From Rikenellaceae bacterium (lineage in GTDB: Bacteria > Bacteroidota > Bacteroidia > Bacteroidales > Rikenellaceae), in NCBI GenBank assembly GCA_902362705.1, contig CABIXK010000001.1, forward strand, positions 236,324-300,323: 64,000 bases of DNA. The letters are read 5' to 3'. Shown here piece after piece: positions 8,912-17,844 of this stretch. The number at the start of each line of letters is the position of its first letter. Position 1 is the first letter of the stretch. The position numbers were made by a program, and so were the translations under genes. Below the pieces are notes generated by a model. It was not told the origin of the DNA, made no database searches, and saw only the letters and a program-made list of their open reading frames with translations.

Positions 8912-8943
8912 ATTGACCCGCCGGAGGATTCGTGCGATCTTTG
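8912..8943 (+). promoter_or_regulatory. Possible promoter of a small RNA
   Basis: GATCTTTG (8936-8943) resembles the TAnnTTTG -7 box with one mismatch, and ATTG (8912-8915) lies 20 bases upstream as a -33 element. Predicted start is about 8950. Confidence 0.45.
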
Positions 8944-8949
8944 CAGTGT

Positions 8950-9050
8950 CGGAAACAGATCGCGGAAAGTATTATTTCCCATTGCATGGTCCGTATTGTT
9001 AATTTGTGTGTGCGAACCTCTCCTTGAATTTTTTTAAGGGGAGGTTTTCG
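8950..9050 (+). ncRNA. Candidate ~100-nt small RNA or leader
   Basis: The segment is bounded by a promoter-like pair upstream and by an 11-bp hairpin (9015-9046) followed by TTTTCG-type sequence. It has no convincing open reading frame and does not show the conserved loop of SRP RNA. It could be a small RNA or an attenuated leader of the efflux operon. The second -7 box after the hairpin favours an independent RNA. This is inference from signal order only. Confidence 0.35.
9015..9046 (+). terminator. Hairpin ending the candidate small RNA
   Basis: AACCTCTCCTT (9015-9025) pairs with AAGGGGAGGTT (9036-9046) over 11 bp with one G-T pair. The loop is 10 bases and T-rich, and TTCGTTG follows. The T-run after the stem is short, so termination strength is uncertain. 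Confidence 0.5.
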
Positions 9051-9065
9051 TTGCGGGAAAAACGT

Positions 9066-9073
9066 TATATTTG
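9066..9073 (+). promoter_or_regulatory. -7 box of the RND efflux operon
   Basis: TATATTTG matches TAnnTTTG exactly and lies about 85 bases before the membrane fusion protein ATG. A T-rich stretch (9045-9048) about 17 bases upstream is a weak -33 candidate. Confidence 0.6.
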
Positions 9074-9157
9074 CCCCGATTTGTGTAGTTGCGCGGGCGG
9101 CACGGTATTTGTCGGGCGCTTGCGAAAAGGAATATTAACCCAATACGTATTTCTGCG

Positions 9158-10420
9158 ATGGAGAAAAACGATCGATCCGATGCATCGCTGCGCGACAAGA
9201 GCGTGCGGCGTCTCAAGACGTTGAAGTTATCCGACATCAAGCGGCTGGCGCGCGAAGCCTCGCACGTCCGCCTTTCGCCTCTTCACTGGCTGCTGATCGT
9301 CCTGGTGGCGGCGGCTGCCGCCACGGGGCTCTATTTCGCGCTGCGCCCGGCCCCCTCGGTGCCGGTCTATCCCGTGGTGGAGGTCGCCCCCGTCCAGACC
9401 GAGGACATCAACATCTACGGCGAGTACGTGGGCCGCATCCGCGCCCAGCAGATCGTCGAGATCCGGGCCCGCGTGGAGGGCTATCTGGAGAAGATGCTCT
9501 TCGCCGAGGGTACCTATGTAAAAAAGAACCAGGCCCTCTTCATCATCGACCCCAAGCTCTACCGCGCCCGGGTCGACAAGGTGCGCGCGCAGCTCAACAA
9601 GGCGCGCGCCCAGGCGCTGAAGGCTCAGCGCGACCTGAACCGCATACGGCCGCTCTACGAGCAGAACGCCGCCTCGCAGCTCGACCTCGACAACGCCGTG
9701 GCCGGCTACGAGAGCGCCGCGGCCGACGTGGCTGTGAGCGAGGCCGACCTCACGCAGGCCGAGATGACGCTGGGCTACACCACCGTGCGCTCGCCTATCG
9801 CCGGCTACATCTCCGAGCGCAACGCCGACATCGGCACGCTGGTCGGCCCGGGCGGCAAGTCGCTGCTGGCCACCGTGGTGAAGAGCGATTCGGTGCGCGT
9901 CGACTTCAGCATGACGGCGCTCGACTACCTGCGCACCAAGGAGCGCAACGTCACCCTCGGCCACAAGGATTCGACCCGCAAGTGGGATCCCTATGTCACG
10001 GTGACGCTGGCCGACGGCTCGCAGTATCCCCACCGCGGTCTGGTCGACTTCGCCGATCCGCAGGTCGACCCCCAGACCGGCACCTTCTCGGTGCGTGCCG
10101 AGATGCCCAACCCCGACCACGTGCTGCTGCCCGGTCAGTTCACGCAGGTCAAGCTGCTGCTCGACGTGCGCGAGAACGCCGTGGTGGTCCCCTCGAAGGC
10201 GCTGGTTATCGAGAAGGGCGGCGCCTATGTCTTCGTCGTGCGCCCCGACAGCGTGGTCGAGCGGCGTTTCGTGGAGATAGGCCCCGAGTTGCAGAACAAC
10301 ACGGTCGTCGAGCGCGGTCTGGCCCGCGGCGAACAGCTCGTCGTGGAGGGCTACCACAAGCTCCAGCACGGCATGCGCGTGCTGCCGGTCGCCGATTACC
10401 AACCCGAAAAGAGGCAGTAA
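9158..10420 (+). CDS. RND efflux membrane fusion protein (AcrA family) with cytoplasmic N-terminus
   Basis: A 420-residue periplasmic adaptor. Residues ~1-42 are charged and cytoplasmic, then one membrane segment ('WLLIVLVAAAAATGLYFAL', about 45-63) anchors it. The biotinyl-lipoyl domain ('IRARVEGYLEKMLFAEGTYV'), an alpha-helical hairpin ('RAQALKAQRDLNRIRPLYEQ'), a second lipoyl half ('TTVRSPIAGYISERN') and beta-barrel domains follow. Most AcrA homologues are lipoproteins; here there is no lipobox Cys. It bridges the inner-membrane pump and the outer-membrane factor encoded just downstream. ATG 9158 was chosen because the upstream in-frame extension crosses the -7 region and has no family similarity. 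Confidence 0.93.
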   Translation: MEKNDRSDASLRDKSVRRLKTLKLSDIKRLAREASHVRLSPLHWLLIVLVAAAAATGLYFALRPAPSVPVYPVVEVAPVQTEDINIYGEYVGRIRAQQIVEIRARVEGYLEKMLFAEGTYVKKNQALFIIDPKLYRARVDKVRAQLNKARAQALKAQRDLNRIRPLYEQNAASQLDLDNAVAGYESAAADVAVSEADLTQAEMTLGYTTVRSPIAGYISERNADIGTLVGPGGKSLLATVVKSDSVRVDFSMTALDYLRTKERNVTLGHKDSTRKWDPYVTVTLADGSQYPHRGLVDFADPQVDPQTGTFSVRAEMPNPDHVLLPGQFTQVKLLLDVRENAVVVPSKALVIEKGGAYVFVVRPDSVVERRFVEIGPELQNNTVVERGLARGEQLVVEGYHKLQHGMRVLPVADYQPEKRQ

Positions 10421-10424
10421 GGCC

Positions 10425-13400
10425 ATGAAATCCGATTTCTTTATCGACAGGCCCGTCTTCTCGACGGTCCTCTCCATCGTCATCGTCATCGTCGGCGCCA
10501 TCGGTCTGATGCTGCTGCCCGTCGACCAGTATCCCCAGATCGTCCCGCCCGTGGTGAAGATCTCGGCCTCCTACCCCGGAGCCGACGCCCAGACGGTGAC
10601 GCAGGCCGTCGCCACGCCCATCGAGCAGGAACTCAACGGTACGCCCGGCATGATCTACATGGAGTCGTCGAGCTCCAACTCGGGCGGCTTCAGCGCCACG
10701 GTGACCTTCGACATCTCGGCCGACGCCGACCTGGCGGCGGTCGATATCCAGAACCGCCTGAAGAAGGCCGAGGCGCGCCTGCCGGCCGAGGTGGTGCAGA
10801 ACGGCATCTCGGTCGAGAAGCAGGCGTCGAGCAAGCTGATGACCATCACGCTGCTCTCGTCGGACCCCAAGTTCGACGAAGTATACCTCTCCAACTACGC
10901 CACGCTCAACGTGCAGGACATGCTGCGCCGCGTGCCGGGCGTGGGCAGCGTGTCGAACGTCGGCAGCCGCTACTACGCCATGCAGATCTGGGTGCAGCCC
11001 GACAAGCTGGCCGACCTGGGCCTGACGGTCAAGGACCTTCAGGCGGCGCTCAAGGACCAGAACCGCGAGTCGGCGGCCGGCGTGCTGGGGCAGGCGCCCA
11101 TGGAGGGGATCGACGTGACGATCCCCATCACGGCGCAGGGACGCCTCTCGTCGGTCGACCAGTTCGAGCAGGTGGTCGTGCGGGCCAACCCCGACGGGTC
11201 GGTCATCCGCCTGCGCGACGTGGCCCGCATCTCGCTCGAGGCCCAGTCGTACAACACCGAGAGCGGCATCAACGGAGGCAACGCCGCCGTGCTGAACATC
11301 AACATGCTGCCCGGCGCCAACGCCATGGAGGTGGCCGATGCGGTGAAGGCGACCATGGAGGAGATCAGCCGCAACTTTCCCGAGGGCATCTCCTACAACA
11401 TTCCCTTCGACATGACCACCTACATCTCCGAGTCGATCCACCACGTCTACCGCACCCTCTTCGAGGCGCTGCTGCTGGTGATTCTGGTGGTCTACCTCTC
11501 GTTGCAGAGCTGGCGGGCGACGCTCATCCCGATCATCGCCGTGCCCATCTCGCTCGTCGGCACGTTCGGCGTGATGCTCGTCTTCGGCTTCTCGCTCAAC
11601 ATGCTCACGCTGCTGGGTCTGATCCTGGCCATCGGCATCGTGGTCGACGACGCCATCGTGGTGGTGGAGAATGTCGACCGCATCATGGAGCAGGAGGGGC
11701 TGTCGCCCTACGAGGCGACCAAGAAAGCGATGAGCGGACTGGGCGGCGCCCTGATCGCCATGTCGCTGGTGCTCTGCGCCGTGTTCGTGCCCGTGAGCTT
11801 CCTCTCGGGCATCACCGGGCAGCTCTACCGCCAGTTCACCATCACGATCGCCGTGTCGGTCATCATCTCCACGGTCGTGGCGCTGACGCTCAGCCCGGTC
11901 ATGTGCTCGCTCTTCCTGCGTCCGTCGCACGGCCGCAAGAACCGCTTCTTCCGCCGGATCAACTACGGCCTCTCGGTGGGCAACAAGTTCTACGGCCGGA
12001 TGATCGTGAAGGCGCTCACCCGCTCGCGCCGCATGTTCGCCGCCTTCGGCATCGTTCTGGTCGGCATCTGGGTCATGAACCGTCTGGTGCCCGAGAGCTT
12101 CATGCCGCAGGAGGACCAGGGATACTTCACCGTGGAGCTCGAACTCCCCGAGGGGGCGACCATCGAGCGCACGCGCGAGGTCACGGAGCGGGCGATGGAG
12201 TTCCTGATGGCCGATCCCGACGTGGAGTACGTGCTCAACGTCACCGGCTCGAGCCCCCGCGTGGGCACCAACCAGGCCCGCAGCCAGCTCACGGTGATCC
12301 TCAAACAGTGGGAGGAGCGCCGCACGGAGCGCATCGGCGAGGTGATGCAGCGCGTGCGCGAGGAGCTGTCGCGCTACCCCGAGAGCAAGGTCTACCTCTC
12401 GACGCCGGCCGTCATTCCCGGTCTGGGCTCGTCGGGCGGCTTCGAGATGGTGCTCGAAGCGCGCGGCAATACGACCTACGCCGACCTGCAGCAGGCCGTC
12501 GACACGCTGCTGTTCCATGCGGCCCAGCGGCCCGAGTTCTCGGGGCTCGCCTCGTCGATGCAGGGTGACATTCCGCAGCTCTACTTCGACGTCGACCGCG
12601 ACAAGGCGCAGCTGGTGGGCGTGTCGATGTCGGACATCTTCTCCACGATGAAGGCCTTCACGGGGTCGATCTACGTCAACGACTTCAACCTCTTCAACCG
12701 CATCTACCGCGTCTACATCCAGGCCGAGGCGCCCTACCGTGCCTACCGCGAGAACCTCAGTCTGTTCTACGTGCGCGGTACGGGCGGGGCGATGATCCCC
12801 ATCACGTCGCTGGGCAAGACCTCCTACACGACCGGCGCCGGAACGGTCAAGCGCTTCAACATGTTCAACGCCGCGACGATCACCGGCGAGGCCGCCCCGG
12901 GCTACAGTTCGGGTCAGGCCATGGCCGAGCTGGAGCGCCTCGTGAAGCTCCATCTGCCCGAGTCGATCGGCGTGGAGTGGAGCGGCCTCTCCTACCAGGA
13001 GAAGCACGTGAGCGGACAGACGGGCGTCGTGCTGGCGCTGGCCTTCCTCTTCGTCTTCCTCTTCCTGGCGGCGCAGTACGAGAGCTGGTCGGTTCCCGTG
13101 GCCGTCATCCTCTCGCTGCCGGTGGCGGGCGTGGGTGCCTACCTCGGCATCTGGATCTGCGGTCTGGAGAACAACGTCTACTTCCAGATCGGTCTGGTCA
13201 TGCTCGTGGGTCTGGTGGCCAAGAACGCCATTCTGATCGTGGAGTTCGCCAAGGAGGAGGTCGAGAAGGGGCACGACATGGTCGAGGCGGCGCTCAAGGC
13301 TGCGCGCCTGCGCTTCCGCCCCATCGTGATGACCTCGCTGGCCTTCATCCTCGGACTGCTGCCGCTGGTCTTCGCTTCGGGGCCCGGATCGGCCAGCCGT

Positions 13401-13517
13401 CAGGGCATCGGCACCGGCGTCTTCTTCGGCATGCTGGTGGCCATCACGGTCGGCATCGTCTTCGTACCCTTCTTCTTCGTGTGGATTTATCGTCTGAAAG
13501 CAAAACTCAACCGATGA
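10425..13517 (+). CDS. RND inner-membrane efflux pump (AcrB/HAE1 family)
   Basis: A 1030-residue proton-driven drug/solute exporter of standard length. It starts 'FFIDRPVFSTVLSIVIVIVG', typical of the HAE1 family. Two halves each have one and then five or six membrane helices around large periplasmic porter domains. The proton-relay pair is in 'GIVVDDAIVVVENVDR' of TM4, and the TM10 lysine region is in 'GLVAKNAILIVEFAKEE'. It starts 4 bases after the adaptor gene and overlaps the outer-membrane factor by 4 bases (ATGA). Substrates cannot be predicted; multidrug or bile-salt export is usual for this type. No local regulator is next to the operon. Confidence 0.96.
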   Translation: MKSDFFIDRPVFSTVLSIVIVIVGAIGLMLLPVDQYPQIVPPVVKISASYPGADAQTVTQAVATPIEQELNGTPGMIYMESSSSNSGGFSATVTFDISADADLAAVDIQNRLKKAEARLPAEVVQNGISVEKQASSKLMTITLLSSDPKFDEVYLSNYATLNVQDMLRRVPGVGSVSNVGSRYYAMQIWVQPDKLADLGLTVKDLQAALKDQNRESAAGVLGQAPMEGIDVTIPITAQGRLSSVDQFEQVVVRANPDGSVIRLRDVARISLEAQSYNTESGINGGNAAVLNINMLPGANAMEVADAVKATMEEISRNFPEGISYNIPFDMTTYISESIHHVYRTLFEALLLVILVVYLSLQSWRATLIPIIAVPISLVGTFGVMLVFGFSLNMLTLLGLILAIGIVVDDAIVVVENVDRIMEQEGLSPYEATKKAMSGLGGALIAMSLVLCAVFVPVSFLSGITGQLYRQFTITIAVSVIISTVVALTLSPVMCSLFLRPSHGRKNRFFRRINYGLSVGNKFYGRMIVKALTRSRRMFAAFGIVLVGIWVMNRLVPESFMPQEDQGYFTVELELPEGATIERTREVTERAMEFLMADPDVEYVLNVTGSSPRVGTNQARSQLTVILKQWEERRTERIGEVMQRVREELSRYPESKVYLSTPAVIPGLGSSGGFEMVLEARGNTTYADLQQAVDTLLFHAAQRPEFSGLASSMQGDIPQLYFDVDRDKAQLVGVSMSDIFSTMKAFTGSIYVNDFNLFNRIYRVYIQAEAPYRAYRENLSLFYVRGTGGAMIPITSLGKTSYTTGAGTVKRFNMFNAATITGEAAPGYSSGQAMAELERLVKLHLPESIGVEWSGLSYQEKHVSGQTGVVLALAFLFVFLFLAAQYESWSVPVAVILSLPVAGVGAYLGIWICGLENNVYFQIGLVMLVGLVAKNAILIVEFAKEEVEKGHDMVEAALKAARLRFRPIVMTSLAFILGLLPLVFASGPGSASRQGIGTGVFFGMLVAITVGIVFVPFFFVWIYRLKAKLNR

Positions 13518-14899
13518 GACAAGCACTCCGTATCCTGCTCTTCGCGGCCGTGGCCGCGGCGGGCGTCTCCTGCTCGGCCGTGCGCCGCTGCAAGGCCCCC
13601 GAGCTGGCCCTGCCTGAGCGGTTCGCCGGCCTCCTGCCCGACGATTCGCTGACCATCGCCGACATGGCGTGGTGGCAGTTTTTCGGCGATTCGACCCTCT
13701 TGTCGATCATCCGCCGCACGCTGGACAACAACCGCGAGATGCTCGCGGCGGCGGCCCGCGTGGAGCGCATGCGCGCGCTCTACCGCGTGGAGAAGGCCAA
13801 CCGCCTGCCCGATCTGAAACTCAATGCACTGGCCGATTACGAGACCAACGACTACAGCGGCGAGAGCGCCAAGCGCGACGCCGAGTTCGGCCTGAAGGCC
13901 ACGCTCGGCTGGGAGGCCGACCTGTGGGGCAACCTGCGCTGGGCCAAGCGCAAGGGCGAGGCCGAATACCGGGCGACGGTCGAGGACGAGCGCGCCATGC
14001 GCATGACGCTCGTCGCCGAGGCCGCCTCGGCCTACTTCCGCCTGATGGCCCTCGACAACGAGCTGGCGATCGTGCGCCGCACGCTCTCGACGCGGCGCGA
14101 GGGGGTCGAGCAGGCCCGCCTGCGCTTCGAGGGGGGGCTGACCTCCGAGACCGTTTACCAACAGGCGAAGGTCGAGTACGCCTCCACGGCGTCGCTCGTA
14201 CCCGAGCTCGAGCGGCGGATCTCCGTGACCGAGAACGGCCTGGCGCTGCTCATGGGCGACTACTCCGACCGGGAGATTCCCCGCGGCCGTCTGGAGACCG
14301 GCGACCGGCTCAGCGACAGCCTGCCCGTGGGGATCCCCTCCACCCTGCTGCAACGGCGCCCCGACGTGCGGGCGTCGGAGCTGCGGCTGCGGTCGGCGAT
14401 GGCGGCGGCCGGCATGGCCTATGCCGACCGGTTCCCGCGGCTCAACCTGACGCTCACGGGCGGCTGGGAGAACGACGAGCTGAAGGGATTCTTCCGCTCG
14501 CCCTTCTCCTACGTCGCCGCGGCGGTCGCCTCGCCGCTGTTCGGCTTCGGCCGCAAGAAGGCGCGCTACGAGGCGGCGCTGGCGGCCTACGACGAGGCGC
14601 GTCTGGGCTACGAGCAGAAGGTGCTGGAGGTGTTCCGCGAGACCGACGACGCGCTGGTGACCTACCGCAACGCCCGCCGGACGGCCGAGGCGAAGGGTTA
14701 TCTGTGCGACGCGGCGTTCAAATACGTGGCGCTGGCCCGCGCGCAGTACCGTGCCGGCAGCATCGCCTACCTCGACGTGCTCGACGCCCAGCGCCGCTAC
14801 TTCGACGCGCAGATCGGCGTGAGCAACGCCCGCCGCGACGAATACCTCGCTCTGGTCGCCCTCTACAAGACCCTGGGCGGCGGTTGGCGGCAGGAGTAG
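13514..14899 (+). CDS. RND outer-membrane factor, TolC/NodT family lipoprotein
   Basis: A 461-residue outer-membrane channel protein. The signal sequence ends in a lipobox ('AAGVSC', Cys at about 20), so it is a lipoprotein like OprM and NodT. 'WWQFFGDSTLLSIIRRTLDN' opens the mature domain, and two outer-membrane efflux repeats follow, including 'TLLQRRPDVRASELRLRSAM', a family hallmark, and 'ALARAQYRAGSIAYLDVLDA'. The start ATG overlaps the pump stop by 4 bases. It completes a tripartite pump with the two upstream genes. The operon ends at a strong terminator at 14924. Confidence 0.94.
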   Translation: MRQALRILLFAAVAAAGVSCSAVRRCKAPELALPERFAGLLPDDSLTIADMAWWQFFGDSTLLSIIRRTLDNNREMLAAAARVERMRALYRVEKANRLPDLKLNALADYETNDYSGESAKRDAEFGLKATLGWEADLWGNLRWAKRKGEAEYRATVEDERAMRMTLVAEAASAYFRLMALDNELAIVRRTLSTRREGVEQARLRFEGGLTSETVYQQAKVEYASTASLVPELERRISVTENGLALLMGDYSDREIPRGRLETGDRLSDSLPVGIPSTLLQRRPDVRASELRLRSAMAAAGMAYADRFPRLNLTLTGGWENDELKGFFRSPFSYVAAAVASPLFGFGRKKARYEAALAAYDEARLGYEQKVLEVFRETDDALVTYRNARRTAEAKGYLCDAAFKYVALARAQYRAGSIAYLDVLDAQRRYFDAQIGVSNARRDEYLALVALYKTLGGGWRQE

Positions 14900-14923
14900 C
14901 CTGCGCGCAGGACACGACGAAAG

Positions 14924-14962
14924 AAGGAGGGATGCCGTTCACATCGGCATCCCTCCTTTTTC
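14924..14962. terminator. Intrinsic terminator between convergent genes
   Basis: A perfect 14-bp stem (14924-14937 with 14945-14958) with a 7-base loop is followed by T's on the plus strand and flanked by A's on the left. It can serve both the efflux operon and the minus-strand lipoprotein gene. Confidence 0.85.
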
Positions 14963-14978
14963 ATGGCCGTGTCGGCCC

Positions 14979-17597
14979 TCAGAGCGTCGAGAGCTCCTTG
15001 ACCAGGCGCTCGCCCAGACCGATCGTGTAGCCCGACGAGATGTAGAGGATGCGGCCGAAGGGGTCGGTGACCGCGATCACGGGCAGGTCGTCGCGCTTCA
15101 GGTCGGCACCCGAGGCGATGCGGCGGCGCACCTCGCCCGTGGTGTCGGTGCCGAAGACGACGGTGGAGGGCAGCGACGGGAAGTCGGCGGCGACGTAGCG
15201 GCGGGCGTTCTCCTCGCTCTCGAAGAGCAGCAGGATGGGCGTGCCCAGCCGCTCGAGCGACTCGCGCACGGCCGCAATGTCGTTGAGCGCATGGTTGGTG
15301 GGCTCCTCGCCGGCGCCCAGGATCCCCACCACGCAGATCCCCCCGCCGACCGCCTCGTGCAGCGAGCCGATCGCACCTCCGGCGGTCGAGTAGCCGACCT
15401 CGGGGTCGAACGTGCCGCGGATCTCGTTCGGGCGCCTATCCTCGGGCAGGATGAGGTCGACCTCGGTCGTCGCCTCCTTGCCCACGGTGAAGAGGCGGAT
15501 CTCGGCCAGCACCTCGCCTCCGGCGAGGCGCGTGCCGCTCACCAGCACGTAGTCGCCGGCCTCCAGGCGGACGCCGCGGCGGAAGCTCCCGCTCCAGGTG
15601 GCCGCCTCGTCGAACTCGAGCAGCTTCATGCGGCCCCCTTCCAGACGCGAGAGGGTGAAGTGGGCGTAGTAGCGCGGGTCCGAAACGGCGACGGAGGGGG
15701 TGTAGCGCAGGCACAGCGTGCCGTAGTCGGTCGCTGCGGGCTGCGGGGTCTCGAAGTCGACGTCGTATTCGCGGCCGTCGAGGCGGTAGCGGACCTTGCC
15801 CGTCACGCCGTCGCGCCAGGCCGGAATGTCGAGGCTGCGGCAGGCGGCGACGAAGAAGAGATCGCGCGAGGTCGGGTCGGCCAGACGCGACTCCCACACG
15901 CCGATCGGGCGGATGGGAACCAGCCGCAGGTTGCGCGCCGCATCGAGGCGCAGGCTGTCGCGGCACCAGGCGACCAGCCGCTGCGGATCGTCGCGCCAGG
16001 CGGCGGCCATGTCGGCCGGAATAGCCTTCCGGAGATAGCCGCGGTAGGCGCTCAGCAGCTCCTGCCCCACGCGCGGGTTCATCACCGTGGCCGCGTCGCC
16101 CTCGGTGCCGTAGAGGTGGTCCTCGAAGATCTCGCGCGGGGTGTCGTGCAGGTCCTTCTTCGAGACGCTTTCGAGCAGCGCGAGGGCCCGCTCGCCCTTG
16201 CCTGCGGCGACGGCCGCCGCCAGCAGCTCCTCGACGGCGGCGTAGTTGCCCTTCGCCTCGACTATCAGCGCCGAGGTGCGCGCGGGGTCGAGGCCGTGGC
16301 GGCGGGCGAAGGCCTCGCCCTGGGCCGGCGTGCGGAACGTGGCCGTGTAGGCGTTGCGGATCGAATCCTCGGCGATCATGCGGCGCGTGTTCTCGGCCCG
16401 CTGTGCGTCGCTCACGGGGGGCAGCTCGCCGCTCTCGGCCGGCGGGATGATGCACAGCTCGGTGCGGAAGGCGTCGCCCTGCCGATGGTCGAGCGCGACG
16501 GTCGCCTCGGTCTGCCTGCCGAAGGAGACCTTGGCCATGCCGAAGCGGTCGCCCTTCGAGGCCCAGACCAGCGCGTCGCCGCAGCCGGCGATGAGCGAGG
16601 CGCACCCCTCCCGGTCGGTCGTCTGCGTGGCGATCGAGTAGAACTCTGCGTAGTTGTAGACCTTGTACTCCACGCAGGCGCCGGCCACGGGCGCACCCTC
16701 GGCGTCGACCACGCGGACGGTCGCCGAGGCCGTCGGCGCGTAGTTGTCGGTGATGTTGATCTCGGTGAGGAGCTCCGTGCGGCGCATCACCTGCTCGGGT
16801 CCCTCGTAGCGGCCGAAGACGTTGGTGTGAAGCAGCATGGCGCGGCTGGCCGGGGCGTTGAACCACCCCAGGTCGAGCACCGGCTCGGGCTCGCACGCCC
16901 CGAGGAAGTGCCACTGCCCGTCGGCCCACGCCTCGACCCAGGCGTGGTTGTCGTCGGTGTGGGCCCAGCGCGGGGTGTAGACCTGGCGGGCGGGGATGCC
17001 CACCGAGCGCAGCGCCGTGACCAGCAGCGTCGACTCCTCGCCGCAGCGGCCCGCGGCGGTCCTGACCATGGCCAGCGGGGCGCTCGTGCGCGAGTCGGTC
17101 GGCGTGTAGACGGCCTTCTCGTGGCACCAGTGGTTCACCTCCAGGATGGCGTCGGCCATCGAGAGGCCGCGCACGCGGTCGCGCAGCTCGTCGTAGAAGA
17201 CGAAGCGCGCGCGGTCGAGGTCCTCGTTGTTGACGCGCACGGGCAGCACGAAGTGGCGGTAGACCATCGCGGGAATCCGCTCGCCCCAGGGCATCTCGGC
17301 CCTCACGCGCTCGCACTGGCGCACGTTGTCGCGGAAGTAGTCGCCCGGGAAGTTCACGGCGTCGCCCAGCGGCATGTAGGCGTACAGGAAGCGGAGCGCC
17401 TCGCTTTCGCGCGGCGTGAGCGATGGGTCGTCGAGCGTCTCGAGGGCGCCGCAGCGCGCGAGCAGGTCGCGGCGCGACGAGAGGTCCTCCTCCACGCGCT
17501 GCCGGTAGGCGGCGTCGGAGAGGATGCCCGGCTGCCGGTCGCAGGCCGACAGCAGAACGGTTGCGGCCAGCAGCGCCGCAAGTCGGAAGAGTTTCAT
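14979..17597 (-). CDS. Transglutaminase-like lipoprotein with C-terminal redoxin-like domain
   Basis: An 872-residue secreted lipoprotein (lipobox 'LLSAC', Cys19). Residues ~140-240 form a transglutaminase/protease-like core: C185 in 'GRCGEEST', H218 in 'DDNHAWVEAW', with an acidic residue shortly after as the third member. A carboxypeptidase-like Ig module follows ('ASATVRVVDAEGAPVAGACV'). The middle is helical and unassigned. The last ~130 residues look thioredoxin-like ('TPILLLFESEENARRY', 'DLPVIAVTDPFGRILYISSG') but lack a CXXC pair. Many Bacteroidetes have such surface TGc lipoproteins of unknown substrate. It is a single gene between two terminators or promoters. Function beyond cysteine-hydrolase chemistry is not claimed. 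Confidence 0.8.
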   Translation of the reverse strand: MKLFRLAALLAATVLLSACDRQPGILSDAAYRQRVEEDLSSRRDLLARCGALETLDDPSLTPRESEALRFLYAYMPLGDAVNFPGDYFRDNVRQCERVRAEMPWGERIPAMVYRHFVLPVRVNNEDLDRARFVFYDELRDRVRGLSMADAILEVNHWCHEKAVYTPTDSRTSAPLAMVRTAAGRCGEESTLLVTALRSVGIPARQVYTPRWAHTDDNHAWVEAWADGQWHFLGACEPEPVLDLGWFNAPASRAMLLHTNVFGRYEGPEQVMRRTELLTEINITDNYAPTASATVRVVDAEGAPVAGACVEYKVYNYAEFYSIATQTTDREGCASLIAGCGDALVWASKGDRFGMAKVSFGRQTEATVALDHRQGDAFRTELCIIPPAESGELPPVSDAQRAENTRRMIAEDSIRNAYTATFRTPAQGEAFARRHGLDPARTSALIVEAKGNYAAVEELLAAAVAAGKGERALALLESVSKKDLHDTPREIFEDHLYGTEGDAATVMNPRVGQELLSAYRGYLRKAIPADMAAAWRDDPQRLVAWCRDSLRLDAARNLRLVPIRPIGVWESRLADPTSRDLFFVAACRSLDIPAWRDGVTGKVRYRLDGREYDVDFETPQPAATDYGTLCLRYTPSVAVSDPRYYAHFTLSRLEGGRMKLLEFDEAATWSGSFRRGVRLEAGDYVLVSGTRLAGGEVLAEIRLFTVGKEATTEVDLILPEDRRPNEIRGTFDPEVGYSTAGGAIGSLHEAVGGGICVVGILGAGEEPTNHALNDIAAVRESLERLGTPILLLFESEENARRYVAADFPSLPSTVVFGTDTTGEVRRRIASGADLKRDDLPVIAVTDPFGRILYISSGYTIGLGERLVKELSTL

Positions 17598-17663
17598 AGA
17601 TGAAGAGAGCAGTTGTTGGGTTTGGGTTATGCCGGGAGCGGGGCTCCCGGGGTTAATAATGGA

Positions 17664-17694
17664 TAAAGGTAATCGTTTTTTTCGGTTCCGGCAA
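17664..17694 (-). promoter_or_regulatory. Promoter of the transglutaminase-like gene
   Basis: On the minus strand TACCTTTA (17664-17671) resembles TAnnTTTG, with TTG (17692-17694) 20 bases upstream. The transcribed leader holds a small 8-bp GC hairpin (17632-17650). Confidence 0.55.
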
Positions 17695-17799
17695 CAGTCG
17701 GGGCCCTCCGGGCGGCGCTTTTCGGCCTTTTTCGTTGGGGCAGGCGGACGCTTTGAAAGAAAAAAGCGGTGAAAGGGGCTCCGTTTCGAAAAATTATCC

Positions 17800-17807
17800 T
17801 AACTTTA
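17800..17807 (+). promoter_or_regulatory. -7 box before the fucosidase operon
   Basis: TAACTTTA lies 37 bases before the fucosidase ATG and matches TAnnTTT with A in place of G. No good -33 box is seen at the expected distance. Confidence 0.45.
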
Positions 17808-17844
17808 CATTATTTCCCGGACGAACCCGAATATTTTATAAATA

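Larger units (their letters stand above)
8733..9157. other. 425-bp divergent intergenic region between rho and the efflux operon
   Basis: No protein gene is supported here. It contains the rho leader and promoter on the minus strand. On the plus strand it holds, in order, a promoter-like pair (8912-8943), an AT-richer stretch, a stable hairpin (9015-9046) and a second -7 box (9066-9073) that probably serves the efflux operon. This layout is what a short independent RNA followed by a protein gene would look like. Confidence 0.6.

Noticed and set aside
8950..9050. Candidate small RNA considered as SRP or 6S RNA
   Set aside because: It lacks the conserved SRP loop sequence and is too short and unstructured for 6S RNA; left as an unnamed candidate.
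10206..13526. A 1106-codon open frame on the minus strand across the RND pump genes
   Set aside because: It is antisense to the well-supported pump and adaptor, is made of His/Arg/Asp/Gly-rich sequence without any family, and arises from high GC at third codon positions.
14131..14137. G7 run in the outer-membrane factor gene
   Set aside because: It is in frame inside an intact gene and shorter than the 9-10 base tracts; not strong evidence of slippage.
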